64,000 bases of DNA from Symsagittifera roscoffensis (taxonomy: Eukaryota; Xenacoelomorpha; Acoela; Convolutidae), in assembly GCF_963678635.1 (NCBI RefSeq), contig NC_087070.1, positions 1,790,512 through 1,854,511 of the forward strand. Direction: 5' to 3'. Positions 15,913 through 27,900 of this stretch are shown here, piece by piece (position 1 is the stretch's first letter; every line of letters begins with the position of its first letter). The notes below the pieces were generated by a model. It was not told the origin of the DNA and searched no databases. It was given only the letters and a program-made list of their open reading frames with translations. The translations under genes and the position numbers were made by a program.

Positions 15913-18639
15913 AAGACAGCAGCCTACAAGAGTAGCTACGAGCTGAGGAAACTGCTCGACGTAGAAAAGGAGATGGAGATCCCCACCAGCTCAACAAAGG
16001 GAGAAGACTTCAAGCCTCAGAGGATAAAAATGAAGCGAGGTTCGACGAGCGGGCAGACCTGGGAAGTGGACGTCGGCAAAGAATGGGTCTCAAATGAACA
16101 CCAGGCTACCGGGAAGCAAGTGACTAGCGATCCTCTTGAGAAAAATAAAACGAGGAACACCGCCCGACCGTGGTGGGTGGCCCTGGAAACATTGCAGCAA
16201 TTGGAAGACTGCTTGAAGAAGCTCGACAGTGGAGTGTCACGCAAACGACGCAACTGGGCTACCCAGCAGAAGGCTGGTATCAATAAATTGGAATTGAGGA
16301 GCCAACTGAAGAGAACTTGGCAGAACTTGTTAAAGGATCATTTTGAAGAAGCGATGAGAACATCCTCATCGGCATCGCCGTTGATGGCGAATCCCTTTAT
16401 TAGGACCGCAGGACAACTGATGTTCGCGTGGAGCCTGTTGGGGATAGAGTTAGAGACACTGACTTCGTACGACAAGTTGAAGTTGGGAGGCAAGAATCTA
16501 GAGGTGTATCGAATGCTGATGCAGCACGTTGCTAGGGACAACTCAGGCTTGAGTCTGGCAAGGAGGAAAGATGCTACCTGTTTCTTGAGATGGACAATGT
16601 CGATGATGACTGACAGTACCATCCTAGCATGTCACCAGAGAGCAATTGGAAGCAAGACGCTGGAAAGGAGAGTCTCCACAGTCATCTTGAATGTGTACCA
16701 GAGTACTGGGATAGAAAAGGAGGATGGTTCTAGGCAATCTCTAGAGAGCCACAGGAAGTTAGATGAGATACGGAGATTCTACAACAAGAAGTTCGAAGAG
16801 AAACATGACGTCCACCGTAACTTGGCTTCTTCAGGAGAGTACTTGAAACCCAACAAAAAGGGAGAGTATCAGTATGTGTCTGGAGTGATGGGGATGGCAT
16901 ACAACCCTTTCTTAGACTTAGAAGCTGGAGGTGCACATAGAAACTATGAGGTGGCGGAGCTGCTGAAGTTCTGGACAGAGAGGATAATGGAGATAGACCC
17001 TGTGGAAAGAGAGAGATCTAGTTTAGGTTTGATTCTCGAGAGAACACCGGAAGTAATAAGTGTGCCACGCTCAAGTAAAAGAGTAGAACTAAAAATGGGT
17101 AACGGGAACGGCATATTGACCACGAATCTGGGAGTGGTGTGGAAATTGCTCAGGCCCTCCTGGTGTCCACATCCCCATGCGAGCCTGATCGAGGAAGTCA
17201 CTGAGCGAGTGAGATTGGCGCCGACAGAGGATGAAGATTTAGCGACCTTGAGTATAGTACATAGACTGATCCTGCCTCATATGAAGGAGTCAAATGAAAT
17301 GACGAGTGGAACAGGGTCGGTAAAGAAGATGGAGCCGGGCAGTTGTCTTGACTCGACGTGTGGGAATGGCGAGCACACCTGTGATGGACGATCGTGCGTC
17401 AGGATACAGTCTTTCCAGAAAGAAGACCTAGTCACCTGGTTTGAAGATATCACCGAAAGGGAGAAAAGTGAGATACAGATAGTGGCTGAGTGTTACGCGA
17501 GTACCACTGTGAACCTAGCAACAGCTCTGGGATTCTTCTCAAGAATGTGTAGTCTCCAGTCACTGGAGAGGCTAGAGTCAGAACACCACTTGGTGACTGC
17601 GTTGAGCGTGGAGTCATGGCCCGGAGTGTTGCAAGTGACCCAGAAACACATCAATAGTGGGAAGGTTGGACTCGAAGCGGAGATGGGATTTCCTATGAGC
17701 GAAGCCTATGGACTGCCTCTGAATGCGAAGTCCCTAGTGGGGTCAGTGATGGCCAACCTATGTGGCACCCACTATCCATTACACATGGCGATGGTAGAAG
17801 TGTCCAGCCAGAAGGTATTGATAGACAAAGCCTTCTCAATGCCCAAATGTGTAAGACTAGCTCGGATGTTACATCATTCACACAAGCTGTTGAGGAAGGT
17901 CCGAGGAACAGTGCCTAAAGAACAAAGGGATGACTTGAGTGAAATCTGGGGTGAAGAACTTCTAGGCTTGGAGAGCGAAAATACAAGTGACCTCGAGAGA
18001 CAAAACGTGATTGGGAAACCCATGGTAGGTGCCCCAAACTTGAGAGAAGTCGACGTGATACACGAGAAGATGATGGAACTTGAGCCTCTCCTGGAAGCCT
18101 CGGGAGAACGCAACCTTAGGAGCATCGACCTCACACACGGGTATTGTCCATGCCACTGTCTGTCGCAGATAGTGTGGTACCCAGACCAAGCCAATCTCTG
18201 CCTGATCTGGGATGTAGAAGAAATCAGGTCGTTGGGATTACCCGAGCATCAACAAAAAGTGACCATCTTGGTGGTGAGCACAATGCTGGCTCTACGATGG
18301 ATGGAAGAAAACATAGCAAAGTATCGAGAATCGAAGACGCCAACAGCAGAGTCGATTCACGCGATAGATTATAGCAGGAGACTTGAGTTGTTCGAGACAG
18401 CATGCAAGGTGTTTGCCATACCAATGGAAGTCAGACACGTGTGGAGCCGCTTGAGATTCTTTCCTTGGTTTCGCGCGACGTTAACATCCTGGTTATATGT
18501 AGCGACCAAGGATCACATGAGGAAACATCAAAAGGAATATCGACAATTCCAGGCCGAGATAGGACCAGATGCCTTCAAGAGAGAGACCTCTGCTGACCCA
18601 TCAAAATGCGATCACGACGGAGTGGAAAAGAGTGGGTAG
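15913..18639 (+). CDS. ORF-B segment 5: large unknown protein (888 codons from ATG 15,973)
   Basis: In the same frame as segments 1-4; open from 15,913, first ATG at 15,973. The protein is mainly helical with scattered Trp. A Cys cluster near residues 455-475 (SCLDSTCGNGEHTCDGRSC) could bind metal. Near residue 708 are H-G-Y-C-P-C-H-C and downstream WYPDQANLCLIWD. I looked for RT (xxDD), RNase H, integrase (D,D-35-E), protease (DTG/DSG) and tyrosine recombinase motifs and saw none. It ends at TAG 18,637-18,639, but the coding trend continues in the next frame to 18,934. Confidence 0.65.
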   Translation, partial: KTAAYKSSYELRKLLDVEKEMEIPTSSTKGEDFKPQRIKMKRGSTSGQTWEVDVGKEWVSNEHQATGKQVTSDPLEKNKTRNTARPWWVALETLQQLEDCLKKLDSGVSRKRRNWATQQKAGINKLELRSQLKRTWQNLLKDHFEEAMRTSSSASPLMANPFIRTAGQLMFAWSLLGIELETLTSYDKLKLGGKNLEVYRMLMQHVARDNSGLSLARRKDATCFLRWTMSMMTDSTILACHQRAIGSKTLERRVSTVILNVYQSTGIEKEDGSRQSLESHRKLDEIRRFYNKKFEEKHDVHRNLASSGEYLKPNKKGEYQYVSGVMGMAYNPFLDLEAGGAHRNYEVAELLKFWTERIMEIDPVERERSSLGLILERTPEVISVPRSSKRVELKMGNGNGILTTNLGVVWKLLRPSWCPHPHASLIEEVTERVRLAPTEDEDLATLSIVHRLILPHMKESNEMTSGTGSVKKMEPGSCLDSTCGNGEHTCDGRSCVRIQSFQKEDLVTWFEDITEREKSEIQIVAECYASTTVNLATALGFFSRMCSLQSLERLESEHHLVTALSVESWPGVLQVTQKHINSGKVGLEAEMGFPMSEAYGLPLNAKSLVGSVMANLCGTHYPLHMAMVEVSSQKVLIDKAFSMPKCVRLARMLHHSHKLLRKVRGTVPKEQRDDLSEIWGEELLGLESENTSDLERQNVIGKPMVGAPNLREVDVIHEKMMELEPLLEASGERNLRSIDLTHGYCPCHCLSQIVWYPDQANLCLIWDVEEIRSLGLPEHQQKVTILVVSTMLALRWMEENIAKYRESKTPTAESIHAIDYSRRLELFETACKVFAIPMEVRHVWSRLRFFPWFRATLTSWLYVATKDHMRKHQKEYRQFQAEIGPDAFKRETSADPSKCDHDGVEKSG

Positions 18640-18934
18640 AGTATCCAGAGACAACACTAGAGCGAGGGAGTCAATACTGGAGGAGGACCTGGCGAAGAAT
18701 GTAAGCCTGAGTCTTCACAATTCCTTCTGTTTGATTCGGGAGTCGAAGGTGAAGAGCTTACCGAATCAAGCGAAGAGATTGCAAGAGCAAAGGGAGTGGA
18801 TGCGATCCTATGAACAGCTGAAGTCTTGGGAGGAGATTGTGATCAGCTCCGATGACGAAGAAGCACTATTGGAACAGATCACAGTGTCAAAAGTATCCGG
18901 ATGGGGTACCTCGAGGGCGAAGAACACAAGGTGA
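18569..18934 (+). pseudogene. ORF-B C-terminal end in a shifted frame
   Basis: This frame overlaps the end of segment 5 and continues with protein-like content: a charged helix (LPNQAKRLQEQREWMRSYEQ) and an acidic tail (ISSDDEEALLEQ), stopping at TGA 18,932-18,934. The likely cause is a single-base indel near 18,600-18,640. The overlap part is probably not real. The acidic S-D-D-E-E motif resembles a SUMO-interacting or phosphorylation-type tail, but this is speculative. Confidence 0.45.
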
Positions 18935-19373
18935 GCCAGTGGCTCAAAAGGGAAAATTCTAGAGTCTTGAGTCTTGAGAGGAAGGGGGCTCGAGGGTGAA
19001 CTCGGATGAAATCTGGGTTCACGAAAAAGAAATTTTAACAAATAGGATATTGTTATTAATATGCTAGATCTATTATATAAATCAAAATGCAGCATGACAA
19101 TTTCCTGATTGAATAGGACAAAAGAAATTTTAAATCACCAGCTTAAAAAGCGGGAATTCATAAGGTGCAGGTGTGTGCAGATTTTGATTGCTGTTTAGCG
19201 ATAGTATGAAAATTTTATATAGTCGTGAATTTTGGAAGGTAGATAAACTTAAGTCTGTTGCAAACTTCTGTAAATGACCACTGGCACTGTATCTTGAGTG
19301 ACACTCGGGCTTCTGGGGATTCACTGACAAAGACAGCACGCGATGAGGACATCGATCTTGAGTCCGGGGAGTA
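18935..19373 (+). other. non-coding 3' region of the SGNH element with polypurine tracts
   Basis: No gene. A purine-rich run GAGAGGAAGGGGGCTCGAGG lies at about 18,973-18,992 and a second (GAGTCCGGGGAGTA) directly abuts the right 277-bp repeat at 19,360-19,373, where a polypurine tract belongs. The first resembles the GGGGGCCTCGAG run at the end of the gypsy element (about 8,502-8,513). CTTGAG occurs four times here. Confidence 0.45.
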
Positions 19374-19650
19374 TGTGCCAGTCGGTCATGTCTGGAAGTT
19401 TGACCTTGAGAGACACGAAAATACGTAATCTTGGAGTGAAGTTTTAATTTTAAAAATTTCGAATGGAGCCTGTCATGCTCAGTTTTCTCGTACCAACTGA
19501 AAACAAGAAGTGAAAAATCAGAACATCCGAATTTACAATTGCGGGAAAATACTCAAGAAAAACAGCAGGAAATTGCTATTCGCAATTTCCAGATATAAAG
19601 TAGGACACGAGTAGAGCTGTCTTATCCCGAAATAGGAAGAGAGAACAACT
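19374..19650 (+). repeat. right 277-bp direct repeat (3' LTR-like)
   Basis: Same length and about 98% identity by eye to 10,721-10,997, starting TGTGCCAGTCGG after a purine tract and ending AACAACT. It retains the 9-bp hairpin and the ATATAAAG box. Low divergence between the copies implies a fairly recent insertion if they are LTRs. Confidence 0.7.
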
Positions 19651-21049
19651 ATTCGGAACAAACTAGAGTGAACTTTCAACGGAAAGGTGGACAGCTTGAG
19701 TGTCCCAATGGTTCATACCAAAACTCCAATTCTAGAGCCAAAATTTTTTCTGTTACCAAAACTGACCAGTATTAAACTTATCCAGTTATATTATCTAATT
19801 CTTGAGTTGCTTACCAATTTAATTACTCCCTGTACTCGAGTGCATCAACATGTGAGTCCCTAATTTAAATTTCTCGAGTGTGTTTTATGATTGTTATGTT
19901 GAGGTAAGGCGAGTTTTAGGTTGATCCATCTGAAATGGATCAAAGTGTCACTGTCCAATAAAAAGTAACTTAACGGATTGTTCTGACCCTGTTTTTAACG
20001 GCGTTCGTGTATTTTGGGTATTTTGAGACCTAAGTATGGGAACGTTCTTATTTTCTAGAGTGGGGGGATATTTTGGTAGTAGCCTTTAAGCTGTAACGGG
20101 TTCTAGTCTCATGTCGCAAGCGAACCGAATTGGCTCCGACCGTTTTTGAGGTAGAAAAACACAAGAGATAGTGTCCCTGACTCTTGAGCCAATGGTTATA
20201 GGGTCTATTTTTCTTAAGCCTCATATGTGACCGAAGTAAGCGACTGTTACATCTGTAACCCGGAAGGTTATCGTCAAACGGGTTTTAAAACCTGTCGATT
20301 CACTAGTGGACGTTTTCCTAACAACAATTTTTACCGTCTTAATTCAAAAATTTAAAAAAATTATCTTATTTTACTGCGTTTCGTATATTCAAAAATCACG
20401 AAAATTCGGTTTTTGGTACCCAAATAGTTCTAACCACTTCTGAACTAAACTCAACCGGTTCTACTTATTATACTAGTAAAGTTACGATGTAACTCACTAA
20501 TTTAGCGCTTTTTCCGTTTCAGAAAAAAATGATTTCTCAAAAATTGCGATTTGTGGGGGGATCAAAATATCTCTATCTTGACCCTAAAAACCGGTCCGCT
20601 TACTCATATGTAACTTAAGTAATCGACTGTTACATAGTGTTTTTCTGGCGCTCCTGGGCGTTTTTACGACATTAAGACTACGGGATCAAACCCACTTGAC
20701 ACAGTTCCGGACTCAATGCCCATTCTAGAGTACCGGTGGTGCGGTTCAACGGGAACGTATTCACCTTTTGGTTGTACCAAAATTTTAAGAAAACTTGATA
20801 AAATTTCCCGGTACGCTTTCCGAAATGAGGCCTAGCTAACCGAGTAAGGGGGTCACTAGGGGGACAAAAAACGAGTAAAAGAGAGAAGCGAAACAAAATA
20901 CCTAAAATAGATTGGAAACAGGAACAAAAAAAACAATAAAACAAAAAGGACTGTGGCTTTGACTTCCAAATTTGGTGGATCAAACCTTAATATTAATTAA
21001 AATAGTATACCCAAACTGATTTCCAATAAGACCGATCGTCTCGATCAAA
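19651..21049. other. non-coding DNA right of the LTR block
   Basis: About 1.4 kb without a supported gene. CTTGAG/CTCGAG motifs continue to about 20,190, suggesting retroelement-derived DNA up to there. An AATAAA-type signal occurs at 19,958. GTGGGGGGAT runs occur near 20,061 and 20,553. From about 20,900 the composition returns to host-like AT-rich DNA. Confidence 0.4.
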
Positions 21050-21283
21050 TCAGCAACGTTGTACAGGTGCCCAAGTGTGGGGCGTTGTAAGGTTTTCAGA
21101 TAGCTTTTTCAAACTGTTCAACAGGGAAAGAGCTTCACGTAATGAGCAATCCATCGAACCTTTCTTTGTTTTCGAGAATAGAACTTTCAGCTGATTGCTG
21201 TCCATAGTCGATAGCTCAGCGATAGTTGGATAATAGTTCGAGTCCGATGAAGTTGTTGATCGCGTTTTAAGGCTTGGTTCCAT
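21050..21283 (-). CDS. small minus-strand exon-like ORF diverging from GLD-2
   Basis: From ATG at 21,283 downward it encodes 77 residues, beginning MEPSLKTRSTTSSDSNYY and continuing with a Leu/Ser/Lys-rich amphipathic stretch. Composition looks coding, unlike neighbouring DNA. A GTACAA sequence after the codons for TWAP (about 21,061) could be a splice donor, in which case this is the first exon of a gene whose remainder lies left of the retroelement block. Its start is about 640 bp from the GLD-2 start, on the opposite strand, suggesting a shared promoter. Not recognised. Confidence 0.4.
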   Translation of the reverse strand: MEPSLKTRSTTSSDSNYYPTIAELSTMDSNQLKVLFSKTKKGSMDCSLREALSLLNSLKKLSENLTTPHTWAPVQRC

Positions 21284-21925
21284 TTTGGAGTTGGATTGCA
21301 CTCTCGATCTTCAACTGGTTTCTGTTTTCCGGTTAGAACTGCGCAAAGTTGATCGGTGAAAGCTATTCTTCATCAAATACGGGTTGAATTAGAGTAAGAA
21401 ACTTCATATCTATCTCAAACTATTTAATAAGCTTATCACATAGGCTAATTGTTGTGATAATCATACTTATCTAACAGATGCGAATGTTTAGTTTTTTATA
21501 ATAAGTTCCATTTCCTCATTTTTTGTCTAAGCCTGCGTAAGAAAAGTGGTATTGCGTAAGGAGTCGGACCTAGTATTCAGTTCAGTTCAGTTGAAATGAA
21601 CACTTTAATTGCAAAATGATAAGCAATAACATGATTCAAGTGTAGGTCATGCAATTTTGCTAGTTGAATAAATTTACAGAATAATAATGGAACGATTATA
21701 ATTGTCTCTTCAAATAAATTTAAATTGTTTCCACGATGTTTTTGCATAGGTTGCCATAGAGGGATCTTCACTGAAAATAGATAGCAAATAATTCTTAACT
21801 TTAAATTTCATATTCTTATATGTTAAGCTGCTGTTGGTAAGGTTTGCATTTGTGCTTTCTATTTGGTTCCATACTAAAACAGATTTTTAGCTCAACGTTT
21901 TACAGCTCAATTATGCATTTCGTGC
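21284..21925. promoter_or_regulatory. candidate bidirectional promoter region
   Basis: About 640 bp between the start of the minus-strand exon-like ORF and the first Met of GLD-2. It is AT-rich with no clear TATA box at the expected distances. The head-to-head layout is the only reason to call it a promoter region. Confidence 0.3.
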
Positions 21926-24900
21926 ATGAAGTGCGCGATTGAACAGCATTTATTTTTAAGGCTAATGAATACTCAACAACGCCGCACTGATTCTTTCCGG
22001 TTTCAATTACCACCAATGTCTCAGTCAAATTTCAATAATCTGACTTTAAATAGTCAGAGTCTCAATTTAGATGGTTTCAACAATCAGCAGCGATATCTTA
22101 ATTCATCAATGCCATTAAACGTAAGTTGATTTTTGAGAGTAGTTTTAATAAAAATGAAATCAGAAACGCTGGCTTTCATTTTGAATTTTTGCAGCTTAAT
22201 ATGTTAGTCCCACATGCACGTTCGATGCCCCAATCGCATCTTTCTGATTCACGATTACCCCAGCGAGTTCATAGATTGTCGCACAACAGCAGTAAGGGAA
22301 TTCAGAAACGGACTGCGCAAAGTGCTCAGAATAACCATCAGAAGCAGCAACTGCGGGCTTTGAAAGACCGAATTGGAAAGAAGCCGGCGAACCAAGACCA
22401 ACCTTTCATATACGAGAGCACTAATCGTTTCCTCGAACAATCTAATCGATTTGACGTCGGTTATGAAACGAAAAATAACCAGCAAAGGCAAGGTGGATCG
22501 AGATTGCATCCTGTTGACTTATCAGACTCTGATGAAATCGCCAATACCACTCACAATGTAAGTTCGGAAATTTTGGCCGTGTTTGCGTGAAAACTGATTT
22601 TTTTAAAATAAATATATTTTTTGGTATTTTGTTTCAGTTTTCTGGTAAAAGCTCGGTATTGTCTCTTGTGGTAGACAAGTCATCGTTTACGGAGAAATTA
22701 AATCACCAAATTAGTAAATTTTTCTTCCGAAACGTGCAAACATTGGATGTGCTAAAGCAGAAGCGATCTTTATGCAACAGGCTCTTCGAAGTTGCTCGAG
22801 CAGCGGCTGAAACTCAGTGTAAGTAGCCTAGAAGAGAAGTTCATATAAAGCTAGCTTATTCGTTAATTGATGCAAAATATAGTTGATGCCAAATTGCTGA
22901 TGAAAACTTTAAGGTCAACGTATTTGAACGAAGTTTATAAACCTAAAACTGCGCATTCTATGAAGAAAAAAGCATGGTGAAAAAATTTAGCCAAAAAGTA
23001 TTTTTTGACCAATTAAGCTTAAGGTCATCGATATCGGAAAAAAATTTAGCCAAAAAGTGTTTTATGACCGATTAAGCTCAAGGTCATCAATATTAGCAAC
23101 GTTCTGGCAGTAACTAAATTATAAAAGATATAGCTTCAATTTTCTTCGACAGATTCGTGCAATATGTTCTTGGTTGGATCGACACTGAATGGCTGCGCGA
23201 GCAAAACCTCAGACGCGGACTTGTGTCTATATTTGCCAAACACTTCGGTTGACAAAAGAAAAACTTTAAATTTACTCGAGAGACTGCGCAACCGCTTAAG
23301 GAAAACAGGTAATCATGCAATACCTTATGACAATATTCGTCTTGTTTTCCCGAGAAAACAAATTGTTGCATAGTCAAGGTAAAAAATAACTGTACGGCAA
23401 AAATGGCTTAACAAATTTATGGGTAATATGTGGAAGTTCGTACTTTATGTAAAATTACTATTCTATAAATTTGATGTTTTTTGGACCAAGTGAACAGTAT
23501 CCCACAATCCAGTTGAGAAGTGATACGTTCTGTTGGTTACTGTTGTAAATTTTTTATTTTTAATTAATCAGAAACGACTGGTTTGCTCGAAACGAAATTC
23601 GGAATAAATAATTGAATCTTTACGATTTGCTTCAATAGAAGCTTTTTTCCAGCAGTTTGACAAAAAACTCATGGGCAGGTTTTTGTAACTTAGTTTTTGC
23701 CATAAGTTAAGCGGGCAAAAATTTGATGATTTCAATAAGTGGCGTAGAAAGAAAAAGCTGATAGATCAACTCTGCTGCTGATTTGAGGAATGATATTAAA
23801 GTTCCAAAAAAATGAGTGAGTTGAGACTAACTTCTGCGTAAATTACAGGTGAGTTCCACGGAATTCAACTCATCCGAGCTACAGTTCCTATTCTGAAGTT
23901 CCACGATTATGTGACTGGATTTGAATGTGACTTGAACATCAACAACAGTGTCGGCATTAGGAACACACACCTGCTAAAAGCATATTCATTAGGTGGGTGC
24001 GACCTCTCGAGTTTTATTTAAACGCTTTTTACATAGGCGTCAATCTGATTACGCAGTTTTCAGGGTGAATTACTGCGTCCGCTCAAATTCCTTTTTAAAG
24101 TAATTATCTAGGCTGTACTTTAACCACTTTGAATTTGTGTTCGAATAAAAAAGGTAGAACAAGAAGAAAATATGACTTAACATTTTGTTTGCTCAAGTGC
24201 AATTCCTCACTAAAATTTAGTTAAATAATTTAATGATCAAATTATTAAGAGTCATGAACGACGTGAACTCTAATATAAGTCTTGGTTATTTTTATGTTTG
24301 CTTTTTTCAAGAAAAAAAAATTAAATAAAATCAGTTTTCTCATAAGGTTATTATTTTATCAAAAAGTATTAATCATAAATTGATCTTAAATTTAAGGATC
24401 TTTAACGGCGTATAATTTTTCTTTCAAATTCGATATTTCATTTTTTTTGTATTTCTGCTTCCTTCCGTTCGTCAAACTATCTGTTGGCTATGTTCATATC
24501 ATCTGAATGTTTTTGTTTGTTTCAGTTGACGAGAGGCTGGCGCAGCTGATGTTTGCGATTAAGTACTGGGCCAGATACAATGGCATCAATGATGCCTCTT
24601 GTGGCACGTTCAACAGCTACTCACTCGCACTCATGACCATATTCTTCCTGCAAGGTACAAAATCCAGTTGGATTTCGAACATCATGTCATTTTTCTCTCT
24701 TTCCAGCTTATTTCATGATCATAATAATGAATATTTTAATACCTGTCGTACTTTATTACGCTAACGCTAGTTGGGTGAATCAAAAGTACCTCTAGCCTTG
24801 CTGTGTATTGAGGTTTAGCTGGCTACCTATTTACCACCTTTTTGCAGGTTTTGTATGTGTGATTCAAATAGTAATGAAGTGGCTGATGTTTCAGTTGGAG

Positions 24901-27900
24901 TGTCGCCTCCCATCGCACCAGTTTTGCAACAAGTAGAACAGGTATAAGCTGAGATTCTTTTTGATTATATACCCCTAAAGGTACTAATTACACTGGCGGT
25001 GGTAGTTTTATTGTAGTAAGGCAATTTTTGTGCGATATATTTGGTATATTGCATTGTCAATTCTCTGTGTAAAAGAACGAAGTGATTATCCTTTATAGGT
25101 CCTGATGATTTTTTTTCAGGAAAGTCTTCAAACTTGTTCAGGTTCAAATTTGGTTGTTCGCGGTTTGACTTAATTTCGTTTCAAGTAAACATCCTTTCCT
25201 TTGGTCACGAAAAATGTGAATGACTTCTAGTTTCAAAAGCACAGTTTATTTTTTGAATTCTCAGTGGAATGAAAAAATACACTTTGATCCAGTTTTCTCT
25301 GAATGGGATATCTTTACGAAAAAAGTGCCCATCTTGAATAGTATTTGAAATTCAAAGATCTTCAATGTGATATATTTTCTGCTTTCTTGTTCTTTTTCAA
25401 CTGTCTTTTGATTATGCTTATTAAGTGTCAATAGACTAAGTGATGACACTTTATAGGTTGTGTGGTTTGTCCTGGAAAAATTCTATAAAAATGTTCACGC
25501 TCAATTTAATTTATTTACACAAGCATAGCTTGTGTTATAGTATAAACTTTCTTTTTTTCCAACCTAAGTCGCAAATATTGTTGCGATGCAATTGTTGCGA
25601 CAAAATGTGTTCATTTTGAATGTGTTCATTTTGAATGTGTTCATTTTGAATGTGTTCATTTTGATCCAGCTATCAAGTAGAGCTAATGCTATGGATATTA
25701 GCACAGACTATTATATTACAAATAGCACTTTAGCTTCAAGGTATCATGGTTCTGTTTCTGTAGTGTAGAGGTAGGGAAGAAGACCAGCAGCAAAAAAAAA
25801 CAGGGTTCAAAACTGGCCAGTGTCGGATTTTTTAATGAGCTTTTTCGTATACTAGTTAAAATGCGTCAGCTTTATAAATTGAGGCATGTAGTTGGTAAAT
25901 TTCTTTTTTTTTTCAAATTGGCTGGTACTGCTAATGCGTCATAATTGGCTTGCGTTACTTAGCAATTGTGTAGACTCATTATTGACGTGCATCACTTAGT
26001 AAATTTTGTAGAATCAAAGTTTTACTCATTCAGTTTTTTCCAGTAGCGTTGTCAGTCATATCTTTGCTTGTGTATGCGAAGTGCAACTTCGCCTCTGTGT
26101 CAAAGGAAAGAAAGGGAAATTACGCTCTCAATTATGAAAAAGGAAATGACGCGAAAAAAAAGTGAGCGACTTTTTTGGAAGTGGAATTTTTTCAGGTTTC
26201 CAGCGAAATGAAATTAACTTAATTATTGTTCTGCCACATTTTTTTTCAATTGCATTGTTTTAAAGATCTTTAAACAATTTTTTATTCAAAAGTTTTATCT
26301 CAAACCAATCGTTTTTCTGCGAGATTTAAGTTTCTAATGGATTTAAACAACATGCTATAAAAGCTTCTTGGAGATATACACAACATGCTATAAAAGCATT
26401 TTTAAAAGTGCATTAATTGAATTTTCTTTTTTTAAATGGAGCATTTGGCCTTAGCCATGCTTATAGCCTATGAGAGTTTCAGATGTTTTCGTTTGTGAGC
26501 AATGTTCTGTTCATATGTGCTTTCGTGTGACAGAAAAAAATCTGAGAATTTGATCTTGTTGCTTTTTCTTTTCTCTGGGGACCTCAACTCATGTTCATAG
26601 TAGAACTAAAGTTAAGCTCTGTGTTAACAAAAAAGGAAATGGAGCAAAAAAAAGTGTGGCGATTATTCAACATTGCTTTCTTAGTTTTCTGACAGCATAA
26701 AAATTACTAATGGTCCGTTGTTCTGTTTTTTTTGGTCAAAATTTGATTACATGAAATTTTTCTAACTTTGAAAGAGTTTTACCGTGATGTAATTGATCTA
26801 TCAAAAATGAAGTGTTCATGTTTCCCTGTTTGGTTGTCTTGAATTTGTTAGCGCTGTTTCAGTTGTCTGTTTGGAATTTCTTGTTGAAACATCCTAGAAG
26901 TAGTCGTTAATTGTTTGAATATATGCTTTTTAATAACCGAAGTGGGTTTCCACTTATCTATGTGATATGATGATTTGTGCTGATACTCGCAGAGTTCGTT
27001 TTTACTCTTTTCATTAAGTGTTAAAAAAAACTAAGTAACTAAGTGAGAACAGTAAAAAAAAGGCAGCGAAAAACGTGAATTCACGATTGAATTCTAATTT
27101 TATGAATTACATATTAATCTAGTTTTCTCTAAATGGGTTAACAGAATTATAGCAATAATTATTATACAGGCGTAGTGTAATTTGATAGTACGTTGCAATT
27201 TTGTTTTCTATCCTAAGTCGCAAATAAAGTGCTAGTTTTGGACGTATTAGCAAACAGTTGGACGTATTAGCAAACAGTCCAACTTCAAACAGTTGGACGT
27301 ATTAGCAGTATTTTGCCCAGACTTTTGATTGGTAATAGGCTAACACAGTTGATGTTTTTTTTCAATTCATCAATTGTACCGAAAAAGTTATTTGTTTCAT
27401 CCAAAAGTATAATAGTTTTCAGAAAAATTCCAACTTGATTTACTCCGCGAAAATTCTGAAATCCATAATTTATTCGAAATTTGGTTTAATAAATTCTAAT
27501 TTATTACATGCAACGTTAGAATGGTTGCCTTTAGTATATTACATTCCAAGTTATTACATGCAGAGTTATGAGCATTTTAAAGCCACTGATTTTTTGCAGC
27601 TTTCTAGCTCGTGTTTGCGAAGCTGCAGCCTCGTGTAATTCTTGAAATTCAAAGAGCTCCAGCGTGATATAATTTTTTGCGAAAGGTTTTTTGGTTTCTT
27701 GTTCTTTTACACTTCCAGGAGCTTTTACACCAACCATCTGTTGGATATGTCTATATTATTGATTTCGTCTCAGTTTTCCTATTCATTTTTGAGTAGAGCT
27801 CAAAATACTCTCCAACATCAATTGTGGGAATCATGCTAAATTTAAAATTAATGTGTTTTTCAAGAATGAATGAAATTTAGAAGTGTCACTGAGATCAAAC

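Noticed and set aside
15913-18639. Reading the large ORF-B segment as a polymerase because it sits where pol normally lies
   Set aside because: No xxDD box, no RNase H acidic set and no integrase D,D-35-E or HHCC finger could be found in any part of the frame.
10705-19665. Target-site duplication around the 277-bp repeats
   Set aside because: Bases before the left copy (TTTCTCT) and after the right copy (ATTCGG) do not match, even allowing small boundary shifts.
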